This document shows positions 24,640 to 33,009 of a DNA stretch of 64,000 nucleotides, one piece after another; positions within the stretch are counted from its first letter, which is position 1; every line of letters begins with the position of its first letter. The position numbers were made by a program, and so were the translations under genes. The DNA is from Pelosinus sp. UFO1 (GTDB taxonomy: Bacteria > Bacillota > Negativicutes > DSM-13327). The stretch is from NCBI RefSeq assembly GCF_000725345.1, contig NZ_CP008852.1:1106001-1170000 (forward strand). Reading direction: 5' to 3'. Below the pieces are notes generated by a model. It worked only from the letters and a program-made list of their open reading frames with translations. It was not told the origin of the DNA and searched no databases.

Positions 24640-25725
24640 ATGGCTAAAGAATATGGGGCAGCGGAAAGGTTATTGGTAATTAACCCGGGGGCAACATCAA
24701 CAAAATTTGCTGTATACGATGGAGAAAAAATAGTTTTTAAAAAGACCGTCGAGCATTCTGTAGCGGATACTAGTGGCTTCATAAAAGTAGTAGATCAGTA
24801 TGAATATCGGTTGCGATTAATTTTAAAACAAGTAGCAGCAGAAGGGGTTGACATTGCCACGTTAAAAGCAGTGGTGGCGCGTGGTGGGATTTTGAAACCT
24901 CTTAAGGGCGGAACGTATTGTATTAGTCAAGATATGGTGGATGATCTCAAAGCAGCCAAATTTGGTGAACATGCTTCTAACTTGGGCGCTGTCATGGCTT
25001 ATGGGCTAGCAGAAACATTGAAGATCCCTTCTTATATTGTTGATCCTGTTTCTGTAGATGAAATGGAACCAGTAGCGCGAATATCCGGTTTGCCTGATTT
25101 ACCAAGGATCAGCCTATCCCATGCATTAAACACGAAAGCTGTTGCGCGTAAGGTGGCAAACCAACTAGGTAAAAACTATGAGGATATGAATCTAATTGTT
25201 GCTCATTTAGGAACAGGTGTTTCTGTAACACCGCATAAAAAGGGTAGAATGATTGATGTAAATAATGCAAAAGAAGAAGGGCCTTTTTCTCCAGATCGTT
25301 GTGGTGGACTGCCGGTAGGTCAATTTTTAAAGTTGGCTTTGTCAGATAAGTATACCTCGGCGGAGCTGCGAGAAAAATTAAGCAATAAAGGCGGAATCTA
25401 TGCCTATCTTGGTACAACGGATATTCGAGAAGCATTTGCGATGGCAGATGGAGGTAATGTAGAAGCTAAGCTAGTATTAGATGCCTTTTGTTATCAAGTA
25501 GCCAAAGAAATTGGTGCTATGGCTACAGTGCTAGCAGGCAATGTAGAACATATCATTTTAACAGGGGGTATTGCTCATTCAGAACGTATTACTGATGAAA
25601 TAAAGAATAGAGTTATGTTTATTGCTCCTGTGACCGTTGTACCAGGGGAAGAAGAACTAGAAGCATTAGCTTTTGGTGCCCTTAGAGTACTAAGAGGCCA
25701 GGAACCGGCACAGAATTATTGTTAG
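24640..25725 (+). CDS. buk: butyrate kinase (or branched-chain fatty acid kinase)
   Basis: A 361-residue acetokinase-family kinase. ATG 24640 follows GGGAGGAAC; an in-frame ATG at 24574 has no site. Family signatures are LVINPGATSTKFAVYDG at the N-terminus, SLSHALNTKAVARKVA, LIVAHLGTGVSVTPHKKGRMIDV and IILTGGIAHSERI. The length and these motifs fit Buk rather than acetate kinase (~400 residues). It makes ATP from butyryl- or isobutyryl-phosphate. It is followed after 15 bases by ptb and then a 2-oxoacid:ferredoxin oxidoreductase, so its in-vivo substrate may be a branched-chain acyl phosphate. Confidence 0.9.
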   Translation: MAKEYGAAERLLVINPGATSTKFAVYDGEKIVFKKTVEHSVADTSGFIKVVDQYEYRLRLILKQVAAEGVDIATLKAVVARGGILKPLKGGTYCISQDMVDDLKAAKFGEHASNLGAVMAYGLAETLKIPSYIVDPVSVDEMEPVARISGLPDLPRISLSHALNTKAVARKVANQLGKNYEDMNLIVAHLGTGVSVTPHKKGRMIDVNNAKEEGPFSPDRCGGLPVGQFLKLALSDKYTSAELREKLSNKGGIYAYLGTTDIREAFAMADGGNVEAKLVLDAFCYQVAKEIGAMATVLAGNVEHIILTGGIAHSERITDEIKNRVMFIAPVTVVPGEEELEALAFGALRVLRGQEPAQNYC

Positions 25726-25740
25726 GTAGGAGGTGATTAT

Positions 25741-26646
25741 TTGTACTGCTCTTATGACGAAATAGTAGCGGAAATTAAAAATCGCGGTCAGGTAATGATT
25801 AGCGTAGCCGTGGCCCAGGATAAAGAGGTATTGTCTGCGATTAAAATGGTGCAAGAAGTTGGTATTGCTCAGGCTATCTTAGTAGGCGATGCTGCTTTAA
25901 TTACCCCTATGCTTGCAGAAGTTGGGCTATCTAATGAAACCAAAATCATTCATGAAGCAGATATAACGAAAGCTGCACAAAAGGCAGTTTCCATAGTGAA
26001 ACGCGGTCAAGCCCAGGTATTGATGAAAGGTTTAATTAATAGTAGTGATTTCTTGCGAGCTGTGCTTCATAAAGAAGAAGGTTTGCGAACAGGTAGACTA
26101 CTTAGCCACCTCGGAGCATTTGAAATTCCAGGTCAAAAGAAACTTTTGTTTATTACGGATGGTGGGATGAATATTGCTCCTACCGTAGAAGAAAAAAAAG
26201 AAATCCTCCTTAACTCTATGTTGGCTTTGCAGGCGATGGGCATTAAAGAACCTCATGTAGCAGTATTAACTGCCAATGAAGTGGTAAATGGAAAAATGCC
26301 TGCCACGGTGGATGCACAAACCCTAACCCAAATGAGTGCAGCTGGCCAGTTCCCTTTAGGGATTATCGAAGGTCCGATTGCTCTTGATGTAGCAGTAAGT
26401 CAAGATGCGGCAAAACATAAAGGTATTACCAGCAAAGTGTCAGGAAATGTGGATTTAATTTTAGTACCGAATATCGAAACGGGGAATGCTCTGGGGAAAT
26501 CTCTGATTTATTTTGCGAATAGCAAAATGGCAGGGATTGTATTAGGGGCAACCCATCCGATTGTTATGACTTCACGGTCTGAAACACCGGAAGGGAAAAT
26601 GAATTCTATTGCCCTAGCATGTTTAGTAAATAGTAATATTTCATAA
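25741..26646 (+). CDS. ptb: phosphate butyryltransferase
   Basis: A 301-residue phosphotransacylase of the Ptb/Pta_PTB family, starting with TTG after GGAGGTG at seven bases. Landmarks are QAILVGDAALI, QVLMKGLINSSDFLRAVLHKEEGLRTGRLLSHLG and the C-terminal GNALGKSLIYFANSKMAGIVLGATHPIVMTSRS. It exchanges CoA for phosphate on butyryl- or branched acyl-CoA. It sits between buk and the ferredoxin oxidoreductase genes. A gap of ~108 bases with no terminator follows, so one operon is likely. Confidence 0.9.
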   Translation: MYCSYDEIVAEIKNRGQVMISVAVAQDKEVLSAIKMVQEVGIAQAILVGDAALITPMLAEVGLSNETKIIHEADITKAAQKAVSIVKRGQAQVLMKGLINSSDFLRAVLHKEEGLRTGRLLSHLGAFEIPGQKKLLFITDGGMNIAPTVEEKKEILLNSMLALQAMGIKEPHVAVLTANEVVNGKMPATVDAQTLTQMSAAGQFPLGIIEGPIALDVAVSQDAAKHKGITSKVSGNVDLILVPNIETGNALGKSLIYFANSKMAGIVLGATHPIVMTSRSETPEGKMNSIALACLVNSNIS

Positions 26647-26754
26647 ATACAAGAATAGATGTGTAATAAAGATGACAAGTGTATATCTTAGCCAAAGAGT
26701 ACATAGCTACATTTCGTTAATGCAGCTGTATGGAATTTGAAAGGAGTTGATTTG

Positions 26755-26970
26755 ATGTCAAAAGTTGTTGTATTACGGGAGTACTGTAAGAGTTGCGGCT
26801 TGTGCGTAGATATCTGCCCCAAACAGGTACTAGCCATTGGTGATACGACCAATCAAAAGGGATATTATGCAGTTGTGGTAAAAGATGAATCAAAATGTAT
26901 AGGGTGCGCTATGTGCGGAGCGATGTGTCCTGATGTAGCATTGGAAGTTTCTCGGAAGAAAAGGAGCTGA
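26755..26970 (+). CDS. 2-oxoacid:ferredoxin oxidoreductase, delta (ferredoxin) subunit
   Basis: A 71-residue ferredoxin-like subunit with two 4Fe-4S motifs, CKSCGLCVDICPKQV and CIGCAMCGAMCPDVA. ATG 26755 is set by AAGGAG. It passes electrons from the thiamine-diphosphate enzyme to ferredoxin. It is followed 4 bases later by the alpha subunit, so it is the first gene of the four-subunit set (delta-alpha-beta-gamma). Confidence 0.92.
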   Translation: MSKVVVLREYCKSCGLCVDICPKQVLAIGDTTNQKGYYAVVVKDESKCIGCAMCGAMCPDVALEVSRKKRS

Positions 26971-26974
26971 CCTT

Positions 26975-28045
26975 ATGAAAAAGATATTAATAAAAGGCAA
27001 TGAAGCCATTGCAGAGGCGGCCATTCAAGCTGGCTGTAAATTGTTTTTTGGTTATCCAATAACCCCTTCTACAGAAGTGGTTGAATATTTGTCTAAGCAT
27101 TTACCCAAGGCCGGAGGTACCGTGCTTCAAGGGGAAGATGAAGTTGCTTCGATTAATATGTGTTATGGTGCAGCAACAACAGGTACTCGCGTAATGACGG
27201 CTACCTCAAGCCCTGGCTTTAGCTTAAAGCAAGAGGGGATGTCTTACTTGGCGGCAGCTGAGCTGCCAGTGGTTGTGGTGAATGTCAATCGAGCTGGTCC
27301 TGGGTTAGGCGGACTGGGCCCTGCACAATCGGATTATTTCCAGTGTACCAAGGGAGGCGGCCATGGGGATTATCGGTTGATTGTTTTGGCACCATCTAAA
27401 AGTCAAGAGTTATACGATTTTACTATGGAAGCTTTTGACTTAGCGGATAAATACCGGAATCCTGTACTGATTATGGCAGATGGATTTTTGGGCCAAATGA
27501 TGGAACCTGTAGAAATAAAAGAACGGCCACAGGTAGAACTTCCCCCAAAAGACTGGGTTGTAGACGGCTGCCGAGGACGGCAAAAGCGTAAGATAGTGAG
27601 TTATTCCTTAACGAATGAAATTGGGGAAGCAAATTGCCTAAAATGGCAGGATAAATATGAGAAGATCAAAGAGACAGAGCAGCGTTGGGAAGAATTTTAT
27701 ACCGAAGATGCAGAATATCTCATTGTAGGATATGGAACTTGCGGTCGCATTGGTAAAAGTGTAGTACTAAATGCTCGTAAGGCGGGAATTAAGCTAGGAC
27801 TTATCCGTCCAATCACTTTATGGCCCTTTCCAGAAAAGGGATTTGCGCCCTATAAAGAAAAAATTAAGGGAATCGTCACAGTAGAGCTTAATGCAGGACA
27901 AATGATTGAAGACGTAAAGTTGGCAATCGAATGCCGTGTGCCTGTTTATTTGTGCAATCGGCAAGGGGGAATGATGCCTTCTGAAAATGAAATACTAGAG
28001 TTTATCGGGAAAGTTTTTGATTTGTCGCTGGTAAGGGAGGCATAA
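26975..28045 (+). CDS. 2-oxoacid:ferredoxin oxidoreductase, alpha subunit (KorA/VorB type)
   Basis: A 356-residue alpha subunit. The N-terminal pyrimidine-binding domain has GNEAIAEAAIQAGCKLFFGYPITPSTEV in outline, then GEDEVASINMCYGAATTGTRVMTATSSPG and VNVNRAGPGLGGLGPAQSDYFQ. The C-terminal transketolase-like domain includes LIVGYGTCGRIGKSVV. With the other subunits it oxidatively decarboxylates a 2-oxoacid to acyl-CoA, CO2 and reduced ferredoxin. The sequence alone does not separate 2-oxoglutarate from branched-chain 2-oxoacid enzymes; the buk-ptb neighbours favour the branched-chain or 2-oxobutyrate types. Confidence 0.9.
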   Translation: MKKILIKGNEAIAEAAIQAGCKLFFGYPITPSTEVVEYLSKHLPKAGGTVLQGEDEVASINMCYGAATTGTRVMTATSSPGFSLKQEGMSYLAAAELPVVVVNVNRAGPGLGGLGPAQSDYFQCTKGGGHGDYRLIVLAPSKSQELYDFTMEAFDLADKYRNPVLIMADGFLGQMMEPVEIKERPQVELPPKDWVVDGCRGRQKRKIVSYSLTNEIGEANCLKWQDKYEKIKETEQRWEEFYTEDAEYLIVGYGTCGRIGKSVVLNARKAGIKLGLIRPITLWPFPEKGFAPYKEKIKGIVTVELNAGQMIEDVKLAIECRVPVYLCNRQGGMMPSENEILEFIGKVFDLSLVREA

Positions 28046-28047
28046 GA

Positions 28048-28800
28048 ATGGAAGTTATATTTAAAAGAACAACAGGCTTAACCGGAATTCCCTTTCATTA
28101 CTGCCCAGGGTGTACCCATGGAATTATTCATCGTATCATTGGGGAAGTAATGGAGGAACTAGGTATTATTGAAGACACAATTGGTGTAGCTCCTGTAGGG
28201 TGCGCCGGTTTTTCCTTAGACTTCTTTAGCTGTGACTTTGTGGGAGCAGCCCATGGAAGGGCTCAAGCTGTGGCTACTGGGATAAAACGTTCTCTACCGG
28301 ATAAAATGGTATTTACTTACCAAGGGGATGGAGATATTGCTGCTATTGGTACTGCTCATGCTATACATGTTGCAGCCCGGGGTGAAAAGATTACATCTAT
28401 TATGGTAAATAATGCAGTATTTGGTATGACAGGTGGACAAATGGCGCCAACTACTCTTCCAGGTCAAGTTACGACTACCAGCCCTTATGGGCGAGATTGC
28501 GCTTTATCTGGATCACCGATAGATTTGCCTAAAACCGTAGCTACCTTAGAAGGGGCAGTCTATGTAGCAGCCGTATCTGTTGATTCTCCTAAAAACATTT
28601 TTGCTGCCAAAAAAGCCATAAAAAGGGCTTTTCAAGTTCAACAATTAGGACTAGGATTTTCCTTGGTTAGTATTTTATCAACCTGTCCAACAAACTGGGG
28701 CTTATCTCCTGTGGACAGTTTAAAATGGTTACAGGAAAAAATGTTACCTCTTTATCAAATGGGAGAACTTAAGGTTCCTGAGGAGGTAAAAGGATTATGA
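28048..28800 (+). CDS. 2-oxoacid:ferredoxin oxidoreductase, beta subunit (ThDP-binding)
   Basis: A 250-residue beta subunit with the thiamine-diphosphate site: HYCPGCTHGI near the N-terminus, GVAPVGCAGFSLDFFSCD, TYQGDGDIAAIGTAHAIHVAARGE (the GDG...N motif is completed by VNNAVFGMTGGQMAPTT). It overlaps the gamma gene by four bases (ATGA), indicating translational coupling. The length and motifs match KorB/VorA-type subunits rather than the fused pyruvate enzyme. Confidence 0.92.
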   Translation: MEVIFKRTTGLTGIPFHYCPGCTHGIIHRIIGEVMEELGIIEDTIGVAPVGCAGFSLDFFSCDFVGAAHGRAQAVATGIKRSLPDKMVFTYQGDGDIAAIGTAHAIHVAARGEKITSIMVNNAVFGMTGGQMAPTTLPGQVTTTSPYGRDCALSGSPIDLPKTVATLEGAVYVAAVSVDSPKNIFAAKKAIKRAFQVQQLGLGFSLVSILSTCPTNWGLSPVDSLKWLQEKMLPLYQMGELKVPEEVKGL

Positions 28801-29327
28801 TTGATACCATTATATTATCAGGATTTGGTGGTCAAGGTGTCATGTTTATTGGTAAAGTACTAGCATACGCAGCCATGGAAAAAGAGTTACAAGTTTGTTG
28901 GATTCCTTCTTACGGCCCTGAAATGCGGGGCGGGACTGCCAACTGTTCTGTGATTATTTCCGACGAAGAAATTCACTCACCAGTAATTGAAAAAGCAGAT
29001 GTGGCGATCGTTCTCAATCAACCTTCCTATGATAAATTTCTATCACGGATTAAACCGGGTGGTGCGCTTGTCGTTAATTCTTCGATTGTAGAAAGTACTG
29101 CTGCTCGCCATGATATTAAACTTATTTCCCTGCCAGCAACAGAGATTGCCAACGAATTAGGAAAACCAGCCTTAGCTAATATGGTATGTCTGGGGGCGCT
29201 TATTCCAAGCTTGAAGTTACTCAATCTTAATGCCATAGAGAAAGCGATGCATGAAGTAGTGGGTAAGAAAAAACCAGAACTCTTTGCCGTTAATATGGAG
29301 GCAATAAAAAAAGGGTTAGATCGGTAA
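28797..29327 (+). CDS. 2-oxoacid:ferredoxin oxidoreductase, gamma subunit
   Basis: A 176-residue gamma subunit with the typical start TIILSGFGGQGVMFIGKVLAYAA, followed by SYGPEMRGGTANCSVIIS and the C-terminal PELFAVNMEAIKKGL. It completes the delta-alpha-beta-gamma enzyme, and a terminator follows directly. Together with ptb and buk it forms a complete route from a 2-oxoacid to an acid plus ATP and reduced ferredoxin. Confidence 0.92.
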   Translation: MIDTIILSGFGGQGVMFIGKVLAYAAMEKELQVCWIPSYGPEMRGGTANCSVIISDEEIHSPVIEKADVAIVLNQPSYDKFLSRIKPGGALVVNSSIVESTAARHDIKLISLPATEIANELGKPALANMVCLGALIPSLKLLNLNAIEKAMHEVVGKKKPELFAVNMEAIKKGLDR

Positions 29328-29332
29328 ATAGT

Positions 29333-29374
29333 AAAAAAGGCCTACTCTTTGGTTACCAAAGAGTAGGCCTTTTC
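29333..29374 (+). terminator. intrinsic terminator
   Basis: AAGGCCTACTCTTTGG and CCAAAGAGTAGGCCTT form a long perfect stem followed by TTTCG. It ends the buk-to-oxidoreductase unit, and its A-rich left flank may also serve the convergent HD-GYP gene. Confidence 0.85.
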
Positions 29375-29402
29375 GCAGATCAGAAACGATAGAGCATTGT
29401 TC

Positions 29403-30476
29403 TTACTCTTTACGATTTTGAATCTTGGAAATCAAAATTTGAGGATTATCTGCTAATCGAAGATCCCTAGTCGGCATGTAAGGTGAGCCATCTGGATAAG
29501 AGATAAGGCGGATGACAGGTCGTTGTGGGGAAGATCCAGGGATGGAAACAACAACAGCCAAATCTCCCGTATTCAGTAAGACTTCCATACCGGGCATATA
29601 GGTAGCTATCTTTGATAAGAAAACTCGCCCGTAAGTTTCATCAAAACTAGTTCCGAGGCCAGAAGCGATAATGTTATATGCTTCGTCTGGTTCCATAGCC
29701 TTTCGATAAGGGCGATGTCCAGTGATGGCTTCGTAAACATCTGTTATTGTTAGCAAACGCGCATAATTAAGGATTTCTTCCCCTTGTAGTCCGCGGGGAT
29801 AACCTGTACCATCAACCTTTTCATGATGTTGCCAAGCCATATGAGCAACAAGACTTGAAATTTCCCACCGCTTGTTTACTAATAAATGAAAACCAGACTC
29901 TGGATGTTGCTTAATAATTCCAAATTCCTGTTCAGTCAAACGGTCAGGTTTATTAATAATTTCTTTATCTACTTCTATTTTTCCCAGATCATGAAGCAAT
30001 GCACCGCAGGTAATTTCTTTGATTTGTAAAATGGAAAAATTGCAAAAACGGGCCAGTAATGCTGTGTATATGGCGCAATTTAGAGAGTGTGCCAAGGTAT
30101 AATCATCATGGGTTGCAATACCCGTTAATTGAATCGCTACGGATGGTTGGAGGATTAATTCTTCTACAATATCAGAGGCAAGGCTACAGATTGGATCCAT
30201 GGCAAAATTTTCGCCCCGATTCACTTTCTCCATAGTAGTACTTAATATTGCTAAAGCACGTTGTTGTGTTTCAAGGGAAAGATATTCTGGAATTTTTATA
30301 TCGGCATATCGATTGTCTCGAATAAACAGGGCATTTACATCCAAAGCTCGTAGTTTATCGAGATATTCTTCAGTTAAAGTCACTCCTGAAGCCAATAATA
30401 CCTGTCCCTTTTTATTTAAAAGATGTCGCGCTAATGTCATACCTGGGATAACATCGTTTAAACTGATTTGTCTCAA
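29403..30476 (-). CDS. HD-GYP domain c-di-GMP phosphodiesterase
   Basis: A 357-residue protein. It starts at TTG (30476) after AAAGGAGC. Residues ~1-50 are the same small N-terminal module as in the HD-GYP protein at 7878-9005 (MTLARHLLNKKGQVLLASGVTLTEEYLDKL in outline). The HD-GYP domain has AHSLNCAIYTALLA, ALLHDLGKIEVDKEIINKPDRLT and QHHEKVDGTGYPRGL, with the HD metal pair and an intact GYP, so hydrolysis of c-di-GMP is likely. A c-di-GMP riboswitch with a terminator lies in its leader, so the enzyme's expression is probably set by its own substrate. Confidence 0.9.
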   Translation of the reverse strand: MRQISLNDVIPGMTLARHLLNKKGQVLLASGVTLTEEYLDKLRALDVNALFIRDNRYADIKIPEYLSLETQQRALAILSTTMEKVNRGENFAMDPICSLASDIVEELILQPSVAIQLTGIATHDDYTLAHSLNCAIYTALLARFCNFSILQIKEITCGALLHDLGKIEVDKEIINKPDRLTEQEFGIIKQHPESGFHLLVNKRWEISSLVAHMAWQHHEKVDGTGYPRGLQGEEILNYARLLTITDVYEAITGHRPYRKAMEPDEAYNIIASGLGTSFDETYGRVFLSKIATYMPGMEVLLNTGDLAVVVSIPGSSPQRPVIRLISYPDGSPYMPTRDLRLADNPQILISKIQNRKE

Positions 30477-30561
30477 GATAAAAGCTCCTTTGTTGTATAA
30501 AAATCAGCATAAATTATGCCCGTGTTTCTAATCGACAAGGTTATTAGCAAAGTAAGCATAT

Positions 30562-30600
30562 AAAAAAGCTTAACTGCATAATGAGCCAGTTAAGCTTATC
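30562..30600 (-). terminator. c-di-GMP riboswitch terminator
   Basis: On the minus strand AAGCTTAACTG (30597-30587) pairs with CAGTTAAGCTT (30577-30567), followed by TTTTT. Confidence 0.85.
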
Positions 30601-30602
30601 AT

Positions 30603-30692
30603 AATCATGCAGCGTGGCGATCATAGATCTCTAAAAAAATCCGTAGACCCTATAGCTTTGCGTCCATACTTTTCAGTATGTTTGCTAATAAA
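30603..30692 (-). promoter_or_regulatory. c-di-GMP-I riboswitch (GEMM) before the HD-GYP gene
   Basis: On the minus strand the leader reads AGCAAACATACTGAAAAGTA, then TGGACGCAAAGC, then AGGGTCTACGG and ATGATCGCCACGC. These are the GEMM core blocks in order, with a GNRA-type tetraloop (GAAA) and the tetraloop receptor arm. A terminator follows at once and the controlled gene is a c-di-GMP phosphodiesterase, which supports the call. Confidence 0.88.
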
Positions 30693-30917
30693 AGTTTTTC
30701 TAAATAAAACTACCATACGTGAATGGTGTCAGTTTTAAAATAATAGCATATAATTATAGCAGATTATGTCATATACTGAAGAGTATATCAGAAATTGTTA
30801 GCAGATGGAATATCCAGACCTATTTTTCGAATCTTTTTTAGCGGTGGAATATTTTTTAGTGAAAAATCATAGTAGTAGAATAAGAGTGGGCGCTAATATC
30901 GTGGGAGGCGGCTAGAA
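30693..30917. other. divergent intergenic region between HD-GYP and MntR-like genes
   Basis: AT-rich, with a TATAAT on the minus strand at 30758-30753 that may serve the riboswitch leader; its -35 is poor. No further element is recognised on the plus-strand side apart from the ribosome site GGGAGGCGG before 30918. Confidence 0.4.
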
Positions 30918-31340
30918 ATGCTATCACCCAGTTTGGAAGATTATTTAGAAGAATTGTATCGGTTGTCTCTAACGAGTGAGATTGTTCGTGTGACTGATAT
31001 AAGCCAAAAATTAGGGGTATCTTTGCCTTCTGTTAGTAAAGCCTTAGGGAAGTTAAAAGCAGATCAATATATTCATTATCAACCATATGGTGTAATTAGT
31101 TTGACAGAAGCTGGTAAAAAAATGGGAAGTTTTTTGGTTGAGCGGAATAGACTATTACAAGAATTTTTGACGCTGATTTGTGCTGATTGTGATAGTGATG
31201 CTGAGGCAGAAGCTATGGAGCATTATCTATCCCAAGGTACGATTCATTCCATCCAATTAGTAGTGAAGTTTATGAAAAATCATCCCGAATATTATCAGCT
31301 ATTTTTAGAATATGTGGCTAAAAACCAAGCTGTAGAATAA
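30918..31340 (+). CDS. MntR/DtxR-family metal-responsive repressor
   Basis: A 140-residue regulator of the short, two-domain (MntR-like) type. The N-terminal winged helix (LEDYLEELYRLS, then VTDISQKLGVSLPSVSKALGKLK) is followed by a dimerisation and metal-binding domain. Compared from memory with Bacillus MntR ligands (D8, E11, H77, E99, E102, H103), the equivalents seen are D8, E11, E98, E101 and H102, but position 77 is Asn in VERNRLLQEF rather than His. Metal selectivity may therefore differ. The convergent neighbour is the manganese transporter MntH, so manganese or iron repression is likely. Its operator may be the palindrome at 32729. Confidence 0.85.
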   Translation: MLSPSLEDYLEELYRLSLTSEIVRVTDISQKLGVSLPSVSKALGKLKADQYIHYQPYGVISLTEAGKKMGSFLVERNRLLQEFLTLICADCDSDAEAEAMEHYLSQGTIHSIQLVVKFMKNHPEYYQLFLEYVAKNQAVE

Positions 31341-31391
31341 AGGTTAACCAAAGCGTACCATTGGCCTTCAGTACATAAAATATAAGAAATA

Positions 31392-32669
31392 CTATGCTTG
31401 CCCTGAAAAGATTAGGTACAGTAAGACCGCATTCAAGGTAAGTATCATGCAAATGATAATCCAACCCAATATGTTAGTCATGGTACCATTCTTAAAACGT
31501 CCCATGATTTCTTTTTTGTTACTAATCAGCAAAAGGGGAATAATAGCACCCGGTAAGGCAAAACTTAATACTACTTGGCTTGTTACAAGGGCACTCATCG
31601 GATTGATGCCTGCTAAGATAATAGCCATACCAGGTAACATGGTAATGAGACGCCTGATGCTAATCGGGATATCAAAGCCCACGAAGCCATTTAAGATAAC
31701 TTCTCCAGCCATAGTGCCAACGGTAGAAGAAGATAATCCCGAGGCTAAGAGAGCGAGGCCAAAGGCTCCAGCTGCCATATTGCCCATGAGAGGCTGCAAG
31801 GTCATATAAGCTGCTTCAATACTGTCAACAGTAAGACCATTGCCTTTAAATATAGCTGCTGATACAATAACCATAGCGGCATTCACAATAAAGGCCATAT
31901 TCATAGCAACAAATACATCTATTTTGGCCATCTTTAAGTGATGAACACAGTCGCTTTCGTCATTTGTACGACGATTTTGCACCAAATGAGAGTGTAGATA
32001 AATAACGTGAGGCATAACCGTAGCTCCTAGCATGCCGACAGCTACCAGTAAGCTGTCAGAGGTGAGCATAGGAACAGCCACATGATAAGCAACTTGCCCC
32101 CATTCTGGACTAGACATGAACATTTCCCATATATAAGATATGCTTATAACGGCTACCATTGTCGTAATGATTCGTTCCACAATTTGCTGCCCATATTTTT
32201 GCATGTGGCAGATGAAGTAAGTGATAAATCCTGTAAGTATTGCTGACCAAACTAAGGGGATATTAAATAGTAAGTAAAAACCAAGGACGCCTCCCAAAAA
32301 CTCTGCAAGATCGGTAGCCATAGCCGCCAGGGTTGCTATAGTCCATAAGAACCAATTCACGCCTCGTGAAAAGACATTGCCGCAGTGTACTGGTAAACTA
32401 ACTCCAGTAGCAATGCCAACTTTTGCAGAGAGAATTTGGACAAAGATAGCCATCAAATTACTCCAAAGAATGACCCATAGTAAGTTATAACCAAATTGGG
32501 AACCACCACTAATGTTAGTACCGAAATTTCCAGGATCCATATACGCTACGCTGACAATAAAAGCAGGTCCGAGGTATTTTAATAGCCCTTTGGCCTTGGT
32601 TTTAATTTCTTCCCCAGGTATTAACGGCAAATTAATCGGTAGGCTGGTGATAAATTGATCTTCCTTCAA
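31392..32669 (-). CDS. mntH: Nramp-family divalent metal:H+ symporter MntH
   Basis: A 425-residue protein with eleven or so membrane helices. The start TTG (32669) is chosen because AAGGAG lies 8 bases upstream; a GTG at 32678 overlaps that site. The metal-binding helix 1 motif is MDPGNFGTN and the helix 6 motif is GATVMPHVIYLHSHL, both diagnostic of Nramp. It imports manganese, iron or other divalent metals with protons across the inner membrane. A perfect 16-bp palindrome lies in its promoter, and an MntR-like repressor gene is convergent with it. Confidence 0.92.
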   Translation of the reverse strand: MKEDQFITSLPINLPLIPGEEIKTKAKGLLKYLGPAFIVSVAYMDPGNFGTNISGGSQFGYNLLWVILWSNLMAIFVQILSAKVGIATGVSLPVHCGNVFSRGVNWFLWTIATLAAMATDLAEFLGGVLGFYLLFNIPLVWSAILTGFITYFICHMQKYGQQIVERIITTMVAVISISYIWEMFMSSPEWGQVAYHVAVPMLTSDSLLVAVGMLGATVMPHVIYLHSHLVQNRRTNDESDCVHHLKMAKIDVFVAMNMAFIVNAAMVIVSAAIFKGNGLTVDSIEAAYMTLQPLMGNMAAGAFGLALLASGLSSSTVGTMAGEVILNGFVGFDIPISIRRLITMLPGMAIILAGINPMSALVTSQVVLSFALPGAIIPLLLISNKKEIMGRFKNGTMTNILGWIIICMILTLNAVLLYLIFSGQA

Positions 32670-32720
32670 TATTCCCACTCCTTACGTAAGTGCTATGTGT
32701 AATTACTACTACAAAACACA

Positions 32721-32749
32721 ATAGTATGGTTAGCCATGGCTAACTTTTA
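32721..32749 (-). promoter_or_regulatory. mntH promoter with palindromic operator
   Basis: A perfect palindrome GTTAGCCATGGCTAAC at 32729-32744 fills the spacer between a minus-strand -10 TACTAT (32726-32721) and a weak -35 region. Its GTTAGCC half-sites resemble DtxR-family operators. The placement fits direct repression, probably by the MntR-like protein. Confidence 0.55.
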
Positions 32750-32823
32750 AAACGCTTTAATTACTATATAATATGTAATGATAATAATTTTGTTACCAAG
32801 GAAGAGACAATTGGATATAGAAC

Positions 32824-32850
32824 TTGACAATTTAAAAAGAATAGTATAAT
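32824..32850 (+). promoter_or_regulatory. possible promoter of cbiK
   Basis: TTGACA (32824-32829) and TATAAT (32845-32850) with a short 15-base spacer. If used, the 92-bp repeat and the hairpin at ~33013-33040 lie in the cbiK leader. Confidence 0.35.
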
Positions 32851-32878
32851 TTTTAAATAGAATAAAGAAGAAATAAGA

Positions 32879-32971
32879 AAAGACTTGGCTTGTGCCAAGT
32901 GCTCGGACGCAGGCAGAAGTCTTAGTCGCTCTTACTTGGAATCAAGAAAGTGTTATACTTTCTGATTCCGT
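32879..32971. repeat. 92-bp multi-hairpin dispersed repeat, copy 3 (inverted)
   Basis: The reverse complement of copies 1 and 2, from the GACTTGGCTTGTGCCAAGT arm to TTCTGATTCCGT. By eye about 7 differences from copy 1, all in the first half; the last ~40 bases are identical. It lies between mntH and cbiK. Confidence 0.9.
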
Positions 32972-33009
32972 AAATAAGCACAGAGTGCTATATAGTTCTT
33001 TTTGATGAA

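Noticed and set aside
14699-32971. Three spaced repeats as a CRISPR array
   Set aside because: Copies are ~92 bp, thousands of bases apart and in both orientations; no spacers or cas genes are present.
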